Translations under genes and position numbers: made by a program
Source: JAAZPT01 sp964544955
GTDB taxonomy: Bacteria; Bacillota; Clostridia; Christensenellales; Aristaeellaceae
Length of the DNA: 63,436 nt
Reading direction: 5' to 3'
NCBI GenBank assembly: GCA_964544955.1
Contig: CAZJEB010000009.1
Span: forward strand, 1-63,436
The notes under the pieces: model-generated
What the model saw: the letters and a program-made list of their open reading frames with translations, nothing else
Told to the model about the DNA's origin: nothing
The model's database searches: none
Shown here: positions 17,515-26,781 of the stretch, piece by piece
How the letters are laid out: the number at the start of each line of letters is the position of its first letter
How positions within the stretch are numbered: the stretch's first letter is position 1

Positions 17515-18297
17515 TCAACCTAAAGCCACATCAAGTATCATCATTATTACAAAGCCAAAGCTTAAGAATATAGTGGATATATCATCGTGGCTGCCTCCAT
17601 GTGATTCTGGAACAAGCTCCTCTACAACTACATATATCATTGCCCCTGCGGCGAAGGCAAGTAAAAACGGAAGCATTCCTGATATTACATTTGTTAGTAA
17701 TATTGTTATAATTGCTGCAATAGGTTCCACTATACCAGATAAGGAGCCGTATATGAAAGCCTTGGATTTGCTCATATTGCTACTACTGTATAAAGGCATT
17801 GATATAATAGCGCCTTCAGGAAAGTTTTGTATTGCAATACCTATAGATAGAGCAAAAGCAGCAGCCAAAGTAATTGTAGAATTGCTGTTTAATAATCCGG
17901 ATAGAACAACACCTACAGCCATACCCTCAGGTATGTTATGAATTGTTACAGATAATAATAACATTGTGTTCTTCTTTAAATTGGCTTTTGGCCCTTCTGC
18001 CTCATCGCTTGTTGCATGCAAGTGAGGTGTTATTTTATCTATTAGCAACAAGAAAAACACACCAGCTAAAAAGCCTAAAGCAACTGGCAACCAAGGTATG
18101 CTACCTTGTTCTTCTGCCATATTCAAACCAGGTATTATTAGTGACCATATTGATGCTGCAATCATTACACCTGATGCAAAGCCAGATAAACCATTTTGTA
18201 GTTTTTCGTTCATTTGTTTTTTCATAAAGAACACCATTGCGCTACCTAGAACAGTGCCCCCAAAAGGTATAAGCATACCTATAATTACATTTAACAT
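17515..18297 (-). CDS. ZIP-family divalent metal transporter (GufA/ZupT-like)
   Basis: The start is put at 18297 (MLNVIIGMLIPFGG) because GAGGT lies 6 bases before it; the ATG at 18309 has no such site. The 260-residue protein has about eight membrane helices. The two metal-site helices are clear: HNIPEGMAVGVVLS and IQNFPEGAIISMP, the HNxPEG and NFPEG signatures of ZIP proteins, with a His-rich loop KITPHLHA. ZIP proteins import Zn2+ or other divalent metals. It has its own terminator and is divergent from the YhcH-family gene. No Fur/Zur-like operator is evident. Confidence 0.9.
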   Translation of the reverse strand: MLNVIIGMLIPFGGTVLGSAMVFFMKKQMNEKLQNGLSGFASGVMIAASIWSLIIPGLNMAEEQGSIPWLPVALGFLAGVFFLLLIDKITPHLHATSDEAEGPKANLKKNTMLLLSVTIHNIPEGMAVGVVLSGLLNSNSTITLAAAFALSIGIAIQNFPEGAIISMPLYSSSNMSKSKAFIYGSLSGIVEPIAAIITILLTNVISGMLPFLLAFAAGAMIYVVVEELVPESHGGSHDDISTIFLSFGFVIMMILDVALG

Positions 18298-18367
18298 AAA
18301 ATACCTCATTAATAAATTTATTCATAAAGATAATATATAAAATTAACCAACAATGCAAGTAAAATTA

Positions 18368-18396
18368 TTGACTTATTGCATATTTAGGCTTAATCT
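18368..18396 (+). promoter_or_regulatory. Probable promoter of the YhcH-family gene
   Basis: TTGACT (18368-18373), a 17-base spacer and TAATCT (18391-18396) lie 27 bases before the ATG at 18423. Confidence 0.55.
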
Positions 18397-18422
18397 ATAA
18401 ACAAAAATATAAGGAGATAATT

Positions 18423-18878
18423 ATGATAAGAGATAATATTAAAAATTTAAGTAGATATTCATTTATACACAAGGATATGGATAAAGTATTGGAATTTTTA
18501 GCTAACATTAACAATATGGAAATAGGTAGATACCAAATTACTGATGATGTTTATATGTTTGTTCAAGAGGCTAATACTAAACAAGAACCTGATTTTTACT
18601 TTGAAGCTCACAAAAATTATATGGACATACAGTTATTGTTAGAGGGAGAAGAAACAATCTATTATAACAGTGTTGAAAATTGTGATGTAGCAGTGGAATA
18701 TGCCCCTGAAAAGGATATTATGTTTTATAATGCAAATACAAAGAAATATTTAGAAGAATCTATACTTTATCCTGGTGATTTTGCTGTTTACTTTGCTGAT
18801 GAACCACATTGCCCAGCATGTAGTAACAATAATCCTAGCAAAATAAAAAAAGCAGTTGTTAAATTAAAAGTAAAATAA
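18423..18878 (+). CDS. YhcH/YjgK/YiaL-family protein
   Basis: This 151-residue protein is a full-length member of the YhcH/YjgK/YiaL family (DUF386), a cupin-like beta barrel. Visible marks are FEAHKNYMDIQLLLEGEE, with the conserved H and the D-I-Q triplet, and GDFAVYFADEPHCPA, giving a likely metal site of two histidines and acidic residues. Members such as EbgC are beta-galactosidase partners or sugar-acid/sialic-acid anomerase-like proteins; the substrate here is not known. AAGGAGA lies 7 bases before the ATG. It stands alone, divergent from the ZIP gene; the lacZ cluster is about 8 kb away, so a shared role is speculative. Confidence 0.85.
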   Translation: MIRDNIKNLSRYSFIHKDMDKVLEFLANINNMEIGRYQITDDVYMFVQEANTKQEPDFYFEAHKNYMDIQLLLEGEETIYYNSVENCDVAVEYAPEKDIMFYNANTKKYLEESILYPGDFAVYFADEPHCPACSNNNPSKIKKAVVKLKVK

Positions 18879-18948
18879 TTTTTTATAACTTTATTTAATT
18901 ATAAATTGCTTAATATTAAGGTTTTTGCATCAGATTAATCAATTAAAG

Positions 18949-18968
18949 AGGCCTTCAAGGCCTTTTTT
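18949..18968 (+). terminator. Terminator before the V-ATPase operon
   Basis: AGGCC (18949-18953) pairs with GGCCT (18959-18963) and runs into six T. It separates the YhcH-family gene from the ATPase promoter. Confidence 0.75.
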
Positions 18969-18982
18969 GTTTAAAAAAAATC

Positions 18983-19010
18983 TTGAAATTTTTAAAATTA
19001 GTATTATACT
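18983..19010 (+). promoter_or_regulatory. Promoter of the V-type ATPase operon
   Basis: TTGAAA (18983-18988) and TATACT (19005-19010) are spaced by 16 bases, 26 bases before the first ATG of the operon. No other good promoter is seen before the terminator at 27427. Confidence 0.7.
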
Positions 19011-19035
19011 ATTTATTGTTTGCAAGGAGGTAATT

Positions 19036-19353
19036 ATGAACGAAATTCTTGAAAGTATTATAGATATTGATCAAAGTACTCAAATACTTATATCAAACAC
19101 TGATGAGTTTTTAAAAAGCGAAGAGGAAAATTTAAGGGAAGAATTTGCTAAACTTGATGCTCAATATGCCAAAGATATGAAGGCAGAAGCTCAAAATCAA
19201 TACGACCAAATTTACAAAGATGGTGTTGCTGAAATGGAGCGTATTGCAAACAAATCAGAGCAAGATTTGTTAATTTTAAAAGTTGAGTTTGACAAAGCTA
19301 AGGATAAACTTATTAAGCAAGCTATTAATTTAATAACTGAGGCTAAACAATGA
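19036..19353 (+). CDS. V-type ATPase peripheral-stalk subunit (G/H-like)
   Basis: The ATG at 19036 follows AAGGAGG by 6 bases; the longer upstream frame would cross the promoter and is rejected. The 105-residue product is almost wholly helical and charged, with heptad-like spacing (NLREEFAKLDAQYAKDMKAE), like the G/H stalk subunit that pairs with subunit E. Sequence identity in this family is low, so the call rests on composition and on its place as first gene of the operon. Its stop overlaps the start of the next gene (ATGA). Confidence 0.7.
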   Translation: MNEILESIIDIDQSTQILISNTDEFLKSEEENLREEFAKLDAQYAKDMKAEAQNQYDQIYKDGVAEMERIANKSEQDLLILKVEFDKAKDKLIKQAINLITEAKQ

Positions 19354-20348
19354 TAGCGGCTATAACCAAAGTTCATGCAAAACATGGCAAGTTGCTAAAG
19401 CAGCTTGATTACCTTAACTTGCTAAATTTAAAAAACTTACAAGCAATTAAGGAAAGTATTTGTACTCACGATATATATAGTAAAATTTCAAAAAGCATAA
19501 ATCTTGTAAATTTTGAAAATAAATTAAAAGAAAATATGATGGAAGATTTACAAAGCATAAGTTTGTATTTGGGTAAAGAAAAATCATTTTATGATAGTTA
19601 TATATCAAAAAATGAGATTAGGGCTTTAAAAACTTATATTAGGGCTATAAATACAAATAATACCAGCCTTATTGAAGCTTTGTATAAAACAATCTATTCA
19701 AAATCATTAAATTTTGTTGCAATTAATATTGGCCTTAGTGCTTATATATCAAGCCTTAAAGGAACAAGATATTATAGAGCTTTACAGGCTTTTGAACATT
19801 TAGAGCAAAATAAAGATTTTGATATTAATTTTTATATAGCAATGAGCATGGATAACTTTTATTATAGAAATTGCTTAGATGAAGCTAAAAAGCTTAATAA
19901 TAAGCAAATCATGGATTATATTGCTAGCCTTATTGATATTTATAACTTGGAATACCTGTATAGAACAAAAAGTTTTTATAGTGTATATACTTCTGAATTA
20001 TCAAACTATCTAATTTTAGGTGGAAAGAATTTTACTTTGGAAAAGCTAAAAATGCTTAATAATTTGGATGTTAATGGCTTTATAGCAGCCATTAAAGAAT
20101 CTAGTTTTGCTAAGCATTTGCATAATATTGATAGTAATGATGAGTATATAATAAATAATGACTTTGAACGCTTTAAATATAATATGGCAGATAAAGCATT
20201 TAGAAATACTGGCCAATATTTATTACAACTTGTGGCTTATACAGATTTGTTGGATTTTCAAACTCGTGATATTTTACGGATTCTGGAGCTTAACAAGGTA
20301 GATATATCACAAAAAAAATCTATGCTTATTAGAAGCCTGGATGATTAA
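19350..20348 (+). CDS. V-type ATPase subunit C (central-rotor d/C-type)
   Basis: This 332-residue protein is helical throughout and matches the V-ATPase C/AC39 family in size and place (funnel that joins the central stalk to the membrane ring). Recognisable parts are the aromatic RYYRALQAF, YYRNCLDEA and the C-terminal ILRILELNKVDISQKK, which fits the family ending where the E/D+ExxNI+xI motif occurs. The gene begins inside the stop of the preceding gene and is followed after a 58-base gap by subunit I. Confidence is moderate because the family is weakly conserved. Confidence 0.75.
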   Translation: MIAAITKVHAKHGKLLKQLDYLNLLNLKNLQAIKESICTHDIYSKISKSINLVNFENKLKENMMEDLQSISLYLGKEKSFYDSYISKNEIRALKTYIRAINTNNTSLIEALYKTIYSKSLNFVAINIGLSAYISSLKGTRYYRALQAFEHLEQNKDFDINFYIAMSMDNFYYRNCLDEAKKLNNKQIMDYIASLIDIYNLEYLYRTKSFYSVYTSELSNYLILGGKNFTLEKLKMLNNLDVNGFIAAIKESSFAKHLHNIDSNDEYIINNDFERFKYNMADKAFRNTGQYLLQLVAYTDLLDFQTRDILRILELNKVDISQKKSMLIRSLDD

Positions 20349-20406
20349 ATAGATTTTACATTAATTAATAACTTATTAAGCCTATGGCTTAAACAAGGAG
20401 CGAATA

Positions 20407-22335
20407 ATGGCAAGAGAAACTATGTACATGTTAAATGTAGTAGGCAAAATTGAATTTGTTGATGCATTTGCTTCGGATATATTGCAAATACATGCAATAA
20501 GCCCTGTAGATGTTATGCAACAAATTGATGATACTAGCTTTACTATAAGGGCGGATGAAGAAAATATTGAAAAAACTTTAGATTTTAATAATGTAATACC
20601 CTTTGGCAAGGATGAAAGCTTAGAAGCTTTAACCCAACAAGCAAAACTTATTGTTGATTATTTTAATGTTAAACCAAACAATAAAACATCAAAAATGCTT
20701 AGTAAAGATGAATTGGCAAAGGTATATAACAATTTAGCTAAAGAGATTAACAATAAAAAAATCGCTCAAGATAAAGTGGAGCAAATGGAAACCGACATTC
20801 AAAATGTTAAATTTTTACAAAGTAACAATTTTGAACTTTTAGCACTTCAAGGCTTAAAAAACTTTACATTCAGGTATGGATCTTTAATTGCAGAGGGAAG
20901 ACTAAAACTTAAAAAGAATTACGAAAACAACCCAGCAGTATTTATACACCTTGGCAGTAAATCTAAAGAAGAAATTTATTTAGCAATTTATCCCTCACAA
21001 ATAGATGAAGAAATTAACAGAATATTAAAATCGTTTGGCTGGGTAGATATAGAGCTACCTAAAGTGGATACCAACAATGAAAATGTTTTAAGAACATTGG
21101 AAAGCGACCTGCTTAAAGCAAAAGAAGAAATTGAGAGTAATAACATTAATCTTGATAAAATTTTAAATGAAAATACTTATGATATTCAAAATTTTATATA
21201 TTCAGTAAATATGTATAAAACCATTGAGCATCTTAAAAGTTATATGGCGCGTAGCTCTAAGTTTTATTATATGGCGGGTTGGATTCCAGAAAGCAAACTA
21301 GAAAAAGTTAAAGCAGCACTAAAAAAATACCCACATGCAACATTAAGGTTTAAAAAGGCAGATGAAGTAATTTATAGCCCACCAACATTGCTTAAAAACA
21401 ATTTTTTGTATAGACCGTTTGAGGGCTTAGTGCGTATGTATGGTACGCCTAACTACAATGAAATTGACCCTACAGCGTTTTTTGCAATAACATATACAAT
21501 TTTGTTTGGTATGATGTTTGGTGACGTAGGCCAGGGCTTAATATTTGCACTAGTTGGTTTGTTAATATTAAAAAAGCATAGAACTATTGGTGGAGTATTA
21601 TTAAGGGTTGGTATTAGTTCAACAATATTTGGATTTTTATATGGTTCAATATTTGGTGATGAACACATTATTAAACCTTTACTGATTAATCCCTTTGAAA
21701 ACATAACAACGGTTCTTATAGCAGCAATATGTTTTGGCGTTCTATTGTCTAGCTGTGCTTACATATTAGGAATATACAATAAGCTATTTAAACAAAAAGA
21801 CATTGAAGATGGATTGTTTGGTAAAGATGGCCTTGCGGGGTTTGTATTATATTTAAGCTTTATATTTGTGGCTTTAAATATTATTAAAATTTCTGTTGTA
21901 CCTAATAGTATTGCTACATTAATGTTGTTAATAAGCATTTTGCTAATATTGTTTAAACAACCATTAGCTAGGCTTATTGAAAAGATAAAACCTTTACACA
22001 AAGAAGGGGCAGGTGCCTACTATCTTGAAAGCAGCTTTTCACTAATTGAAGCATTATTGGGAGTGTTCAGTAGCTTAGTAAGCTTTATAAGGGTTGGAGC
22101 TTTTGCGATTAACCATGTTGGCTTGTTTATGGCCTTCCAAACAATGGCTAAAATGACAAGTGGCACAGCAAGTGTTGCAATTCTAATTTTTGGTAATATT
22201 TTAATAATAGGGTTAGAGGGCTTAATTGTAGCAATACAAGGGTTGAGGCTGGAATATTATGAGCTCTTTAGTAAATATTATACAGGCGACGGAAAAGACT
22301 TTATGGCAATTGGAAAAAAAGAAACTAGTTTTTAA
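20407..22335 (+). CDS. V-type ATPase membrane subunit I (a)
   Basis: This 642-residue protein has a soluble N-terminal half (about 1-325, with long helices around residues 60-130 and 225-260) and a C-terminal half with seven or eight membrane segments, including FGMMFGDVGQGLIFALVGL and the ion-path helix FSSLVSFIRVGAFAINHVGL. Arg562 in that helix is the essential stator arginine facing the rotor ring. AAGGAG lies 7 bases before the ATG. With subunits E and G it forms the stator of the rotary pump. Confidence 0.93.
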   Translation: MARETMYMLNVVGKIEFVDAFASDILQIHAISPVDVMQQIDDTSFTIRADEENIEKTLDFNNVIPFGKDESLEALTQQAKLIVDYFNVKPNNKTSKMLSKDELAKVYNNLAKEINNKKIAQDKVEQMETDIQNVKFLQSNNFELLALQGLKNFTFRYGSLIAEGRLKLKKNYENNPAVFIHLGSKSKEEIYLAIYPSQIDEEINRILKSFGWVDIELPKVDTNNENVLRTLESDLLKAKEEIESNNINLDKILNENTYDIQNFIYSVNMYKTIEHLKSYMARSSKFYYMAGWIPESKLEKVKAALKKYPHATLRFKKADEVIYSPPTLLKNNFLYRPFEGLVRMYGTPNYNEIDPTAFFAITYTILFGMMFGDVGQGLIFALVGLLILKKHRTIGGVLLRVGISSTIFGFLYGSIFGDEHIIKPLLINPFENITTVLIAAICFGVLLSSCAYILGIYNKLFKQKDIEDGLFGKDGLAGFVLYLSFIFVALNIIKISVVPNSIATLMLLISILLILFKQPLARLIEKIKPLHKEGAGAYYLESSFSLIEALLGVFSSLVSFIRVGAFAINHVGLFMAFQTMAKMTSGTASVAILIFGNILIIGLEGLIVAIQGLRLEYYELFSKYYTGDGKDFMAIGKKETSF

Positions 22336-22372
22336 ACAAATTTAATTTATTTAATTTTAGGAGGATTCATTA

Positions 22373-22789
22373 ATGGAACTTATTTTAGCATTATCTGCAG
22401 TTATTGTAATTATCACAATTAGCTCTGGCGCTTACTTATTAAAAAGTAATAAAACAAATAGTAAAACAAGGCTTAAAAAGGCGTTAACAATTAATTTAAG
22501 TGCGTTTGTACCTGCAATTGCTATGGCACTTATAGTGTTTATGCCAAAAGGTGTATTTGCAGCTGAAACTGCGGAAGCATCCGTAAGTGGGCTAAAATAT
22601 ATTGGTGCAGCACTTTCAACAGGCTTTGCAACAATTGGTACAGGGTATGCTGTTGGCACAGTAGGCTCTGCTGCATTAGGCGCTGTAAGTGAAGATAGTT
22701 CTATTTTAGGTAAAACACTTATATTTGTTGGCCTTGCAGAAGGTATAGCTATTTATGGTTTGATTATTTCAATCATGATTTTAGCTTAA
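22373..22789 (+). CDS. V-type ATPase proteolipid subunit K (c)
   Basis: The 138-residue protein has about four hydrophobic segments (3-23, 43-62, 77-100, 112-136). The last two form the classical proteolipid hairpin: glycine-rich GFATIGTGYAVGTVGSAALG and then IFVGLAEGIAIYGLIISIM with the ion-binding Glu123. The N-terminal pair lacks a carboxylate, so each subunit would carry one ion site, as in other bacterial K subunits of this length. Whether H+ or Na+ is moved cannot be settled by eye. AGGAGG lies 8 bases before the ATG. Confidence 0.9.
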   Translation: MELILALSAVIVIITISSGAYLLKSNKTNSKTRLKKALTINLSAFVPAIAMALIVFMPKGVFAAETAEASVSGLKYIGAALSTGFATIGTGYAVGTVGSAALGAVSEDSSILGKTLIFVGLAEGIAIYGLIISIMILA

Positions 22790-22790
22790 T

Positions 22791-23036
22791 ATGGTTACTT
22801 ATTTAATAACAGATGAGCCTAGGCTTCTTTTAGGCTTTCGTTTACAAGGGGCTATAGGCGAAGTAGTCAGTGATGAAAAGTTGATCCATAAAGCCTATAC
22901 GGATTGCTTAAAAAATGAAAACATAGGGATAGTTGTTTTGTCTGATAATATTTATAAATCTATAAAAGATGATGTTATAAGGCATATACGCACGGGCAAA
23001 AAACCCCTTACTGTTACACTGCCTGCAATTGAATAA
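22791..23036 (+). CDS. V-type ATPase subunit F (short form)
   Basis: This 81-residue protein begins VTYLITDEPRLLLGFRLQGA, the usual start of the central-stalk subunit F, and contains IGIVVLSDNIYKSI, the second conserved beta strand (IxxIxIxxxIA in relatives). Family members are usually about 100 residues, so the C-terminal helix is short here. The gene starts one base after the subunit K stop with no clear ribosome binding site, which suggests coupling to K translation. It is followed after 15 bases by subunit E. Confidence 0.82.
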   Translation: MVTYLITDEPRLLLGFRLQGAIGEVVSDEKLIHKAYTDCLKNENIGIVVLSDNIYKSIKDDVIRHIRTGKKPLTVTLPAIE

Positions 23037-23051
23037 AGAAAGGCGAATTTT

Positions 23052-23651
23052 ATGATTGGTATTGAGGATAAAATTGCATCTTTTAATAAAATGGTGCATA
23101 TTACAGCAAAAAATAATTGCCGTCAAAAATTATCAGAGCAAAGTAAATCAAAACAACAAATGCTTGAAGATAAAATCAAAAAACTAGAGGAAACAAAGCA
23201 GGATTTTATTTCACGTAGAATTAAATTTGCAAATCAACGTAAAAATGAAATGCTACAAAAAAGTAGAGAAGATGCTACTAATGCCCGTATACAACAACAA
23301 AATTTGCTTTTAGGTGAGCTTAAAGAAGGTATAAAGATTAGCCTTGCAGATTATGTTAAAACTGATGCATATATAAACTTTCTTAAAAATAGCCTTAATG
23401 TTGAAAATTTAGATAAGTATTATAAAATTGCTGTTGTTAAGCGTGATTTGGAGCTTATGCAAAAAATTATTGGATACAAAATGGAAGTTGTAACCGCTAA
23501 TGATGATATTATAGGTGGTTATATACTTTATTCTAAAAATGGAAGAACAAGCTATGATAGTAGCTTTTTAGCTGCGGTTGAAGATAATGAGTATGAAATA
23601 GGCAAGCTATTACATAAGGCACTTGAAAGGAACAACAATGAATATAGGTAA
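23052..23651 (+). CDS. V-type ATPase peripheral-stalk subunit E
   Basis: The 199-residue protein has a long charged N-terminal helix (about 20-110, rich in K, E and Q) and a globular C-terminal part (VVKRDLELMQKIIGYKMEV, IIGGYILYSKNGRTSYD) with the GGYIL..+G+...D pattern of subunit E, which caps the catalytic head. AAAGGCG precedes the ATG. Its 3' end overlaps the start of subunit A by 14 bases and carries the ribosome binding site for it. Confidence 0.85.
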   Translation: MIGIEDKIASFNKMVHITAKNNCRQKLSEQSKSKQQMLEDKIKKLEETKQDFISRRIKFANQRKNEMLQKSREDATNARIQQQNLLLGELKEGIKISLADYVKTDAYINFLKNSLNVENLDKYYKIAVVKRDLELMQKIIGYKMEVVTANDDIIGGYILYSKNGRTSYDSSFLAAVEDNEYEIGKLLHKALERNNNEYR

Positions 23652-25410
23652 TATTAAAGCTATAAATGGGCCTGTTATTATTGGTGAAAACATGGAAGGT
23701 TTTTCCGTTCGCGAAATGGTTACAGTAGGTAGTTTAAAGCTTATAGGTGAAGTTATATCTTTAGAAGGCACAAGTGCAACTATACAGGTATATGAAGAAA
23801 CCGAAGGTTTAAAGGTTGGTGAAAATATTAACTCAACAGGTACACCTCTTTCCGTTACCCTTGGCCCTGGTATGATAGGTAACATGTTTGATGGTATACA
23901 AAGGCCTTTAAAGCAAATTGAGGAAGATAAAGGAGCCTTTATTCCAAGTGGTGTAGGCATGCTTAGTTTGGATATGGAAAAACAGTGGAAAGTGCTATTA
24001 AAGGTAAACGTTGGTGATACTGTTCACCAAGGCCAAATAATTGCTGAAGTGCCCGAGTCATCCTTAATATTACATAAAATACTTGTTCCAATAGGCGTAA
24101 ATGGTAAAGTGGTTAAAGTAGTAGCAGATGGGGATTATAATTTAGAAACAATAATAGCTGTAGTTGAGGATAACAAAGGTGAATTACACGATATAAAAAT
24201 GTATCAAAAATGGCCAGTTAGGATTCCTCGCCCTGTTATGGAAGAATATCCTGTAAAAAACCTGTTACAAACAGGGCAAAGAGTTTTAGATATATTTTTC
24301 CCTATAGCAAAAGGGGGAACTGTTGCAATACCTGGTGGTTTTGGTACTGGTAAAACAATGTTACAGCATCAACTTGCCGAACATTGCGCAGCGGATATAA
24401 TTGTATATATAGGCTGTGGAGAACGTGGCAATGAAATGACACAGGTATTGGAGGATTTTCCAAAATTAATTGACCCCAATTCGGGCAAACCTCTTATGGA
24501 TAGAACAATCCTTATTGCCAACACCTCAAATATGCCAGTTGCAGCCCGTGAGGCAAGCATATATACGGGTATAACTATGGCAGAATATTTTAGGGATATG
24601 GGCTATAATGTTGCCCTAATGGCAGATTCCACATCTCGTTGGGCTGAAGCACTAAGGGAAATCTCTGGACGTTTGGAAGAAATACCAGCAGAAGAAGGAT
24701 ATCCTGCATATTTAGGCAGTAGGCTTGCACAATTTTATGAACGTGCAGGTGAAAGCTTAAGTTATTCAGGCAAGGTGGGCTCTGTAACACTTATAGGCGC
24801 TGTGTCGCCTGCAGGTGGTGATTTTAGCGAGGCTGTTACTGAAAATACAAAGCGTTGTGTTAACGTATTTTTGGGCTTAGATAAAGAGCTTGCGTATTCC
24901 AGGCATTATCCAGCCATTAATTGGATGTTAAGTTACTCTAAATATGCAACTATGCTTTCAGATTATTATGAGGAGTTATTATCTTATGATGTTACTTCTC
25001 TTCGTAATAAAATGATGGATATACTAAACGAAGATAGTAAATTAAGGGAAATTGTTATGATAGTTGGTGAAGATTCCCTTCCTGATATACAGAGGCTTAC
25101 ACTTAAAATTGCTGAAGTTTTAAAAGTTGGATTTTTGCAACAAAATGCTTTTAATGATTTAGATAAAAATGTGCCACTCAACAAGCAAGTTGAAATGTTA
25201 AAAACAATTAATTTTCTTTATGATAGCTGTGTAGATTGCATTAACAATGGCGCAAGGTTGGAGCAGGTTTATGATGCTAAACTTTTTACAAAAATTACAA
25301 CAATGAAATATAATGTAGAAAATGACAATTTAAGCGTTCTTTATGCTTTAAATACAGAAATTGAAAGCACATATGCCATTATAAAAGCAAAGCTTTTGGA
25401 GGTTAAATAA
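23638..25410 (+). CDS. V-type ATPase catalytic subunit A
   Basis: The start is put at ATG 23638 (MNIGNIKAINGPVI), with GAAAGG 7 bases before it; an in-frame TTG at 23623 is less likely. The 590-residue product has the N-terminal barrel, the subunit-A-specific bulge (about 110-190), the P loop GGFGTGKTMLQHQ, the catalytic ERGNEMT region, and LMADSTSRWAEALREISGRL. Length is normal. It hydrolyses or makes ATP in the A3B3 head. The last base of its stop is the first base of the subunit B start. Confidence 0.97.
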   Translation: MNIGNIKAINGPVIIGENMEGFSVREMVTVGSLKLIGEVISLEGTSATIQVYEETEGLKVGENINSTGTPLSVTLGPGMIGNMFDGIQRPLKQIEEDKGAFIPSGVGMLSLDMEKQWKVLLKVNVGDTVHQGQIIAEVPESSLILHKILVPIGVNGKVVKVVADGDYNLETIIAVVEDNKGELHDIKMYQKWPVRIPRPVMEEYPVKNLLQTGQRVLDIFFPIAKGGTVAIPGGFGTGKTMLQHQLAEHCAADIIVYIGCGERGNEMTQVLEDFPKLIDPNSGKPLMDRTILIANTSNMPVAAREASIYTGITMAEYFRDMGYNVALMADSTSRWAEALREISGRLEEIPAEEGYPAYLGSRLAQFYERAGESLSYSGKVGSVTLIGAVSPAGGDFSEAVTENTKRCVNVFLGLDKELAYSRHYPAINWMLSYSKYATMLSDYYEELLSYDVTSLRNKMMDILNEDSKLREIVMIVGEDSLPDIQRLTLKIAEVLKVGFLQQNAFNDLDKNVPLNKQVEMLKTINFLYDSCVDCINNGARLEQVYDAKLFTKITTMKYNVENDNLSVLYALNTEIESTYAIIKAKLLEVK

Positions 25411-26771
25411 TGAGAAAAGAGTATCTTATATTAGATAAACTCCAAAGCTCTATTGTTGAGCTATCTGGCGTAAAAAATGTTGCCAATGGTGATATTGTTA
25501 ATATTAAAGCGCAAGGGAAAAATACATTTGGTAAAGTTATTAAACTTGATGGTAACAATGTAACCATTCAAGTTTTTGGTGATACGCAAGGCTATGGAAC
25601 AGAAAATACACGCCTTAGTTTTACAGCTAAACCATTGGAATTGCCCATGAGTTCATCTATTTTGGGGCGTACATTTAATGGTTTAGGCGAACCAATTGAC
25701 ATGGGTGGGGATGTATACTCAGATAAATTTTATAATGTAAATGGTATGCCAATAAACCCTGTTAGTAGGGAATACCCTGTTGATTTTATACAAACAGGTA
25801 TATCTGCAATTGATGGACTTATGACTCTTATACGTGGTCAAAAATTACCTATGTTTAGTGGCTCTGGTTTACCCCATAATCGTATATGTGCACAAATTAT
25901 TAGGCAGGCAAAATTAAAAACAAACGATGACTTTTGCTTTGTTTTTGCGGCTATGGGTATAAAAAAGGACGATTATCTATTTTTTGAAGACACATTTAAA
26001 AAAGCTGGTGTTAAAAGTAATGTTGTTATGTACGTAAACATGGCAAGCGACCCAGTTATGGAAAGAATAATAACTCCCAAATGCGCCCTTACAGCGGCTG
26101 AATACCTTGCTTATCAAGAGCATAAACATGTTTTGGTTGTTATGACTGATATGACATCTTATGGTGAGGCTTTGCGTGAAGTTTCATCATTAAAACAAGA
26201 AGTACCTAGCCGTAAAGGGTATCCAGGGTATTTGTATTCAGACCTAGCATCCTTATATGAAAGGGCAGGTATGCTTAAAGGGGTTAAGGGATCAGTTACA
26301 CTTATACCAATATTATCCATGCCTAATGATGATATTACACATCCAATTCCAGACCTTACAGGCTATATTACAGAAGGACAAATAGTTATAAGTAGGGATT
26401 TGGATAATCAAAATATATATCCACCAATAAACGTATTGCCTTCACTAAGCCGTTTAATGAAAGATGGCATTGGTGCAAACTATACAAGGGAAGACCATGA
26501 AGATCTTATGAATCAGTTATTCTCTGCTTATTCAAAGGCACAAGAGGTTAAAAATTTATCGCAAATATTGGGCGTTGAAGATTTAAGCGAAAATGATAAA
26601 AAGTATTTGGATTTTAACGAGGCATTTGAAAATCAGTTTTTATCCCAAGGGGAATATGAAAACAGAGATATTAACCAAACGCTTGATCTTGGCTGGAAAA
26701 TTATAAAACTGTTGCCAGATGAGGCACTAACACGTTTATCACCTACTATTAAAGAAAAATACTTGAAATAA
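25410..26771 (+). CDS. V-type ATPase regulatory subunit B
   Basis: The 453-residue protein follows subunit A with a one-base overlap (TAATG) and GAGG upstream. It has the non-catalytic nucleotide-binding fold: LPMFSGSGLPHN replaces a P loop, followed by DMTSYGEALREVSSLKQEVP and GYPGYLYSDLASLYERAG. It alternates with A in the head of the enzyme. Length and motifs are typical. Confidence 0.97.
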   Translation: MRKEYLILDKLQSSIVELSGVKNVANGDIVNIKAQGKNTFGKVIKLDGNNVTIQVFGDTQGYGTENTRLSFTAKPLELPMSSSILGRTFNGLGEPIDMGGDVYSDKFYNVNGMPINPVSREYPVDFIQTGISAIDGLMTLIRGQKLPMFSGSGLPHNRICAQIIRQAKLKTNDDFCFVFAAMGIKKDDYLFFEDTFKKAGVKSNVVMYVNMASDPVMERIITPKCALTAAEYLAYQEHKHVLVVMTDMTSYGEALREVSSLKQEVPSRKGYPGYLYSDLASLYERAGMLKGVKGSVTLIPILSMPNDDITHPIPDLTGYITEGQIVISRDLDNQNIYPPINVLPSLSRLMKDGIGANYTREDHEDLMNQLFSAYSKAQEVKNLSQILGVEDLSENDKKYLDFNEAFENQFLSQGEYENRDINQTLDLGWKIIKLLPDEALTRLSPTIKEKYLK

Positions 26772-26781
26772 GGAATAAAAA

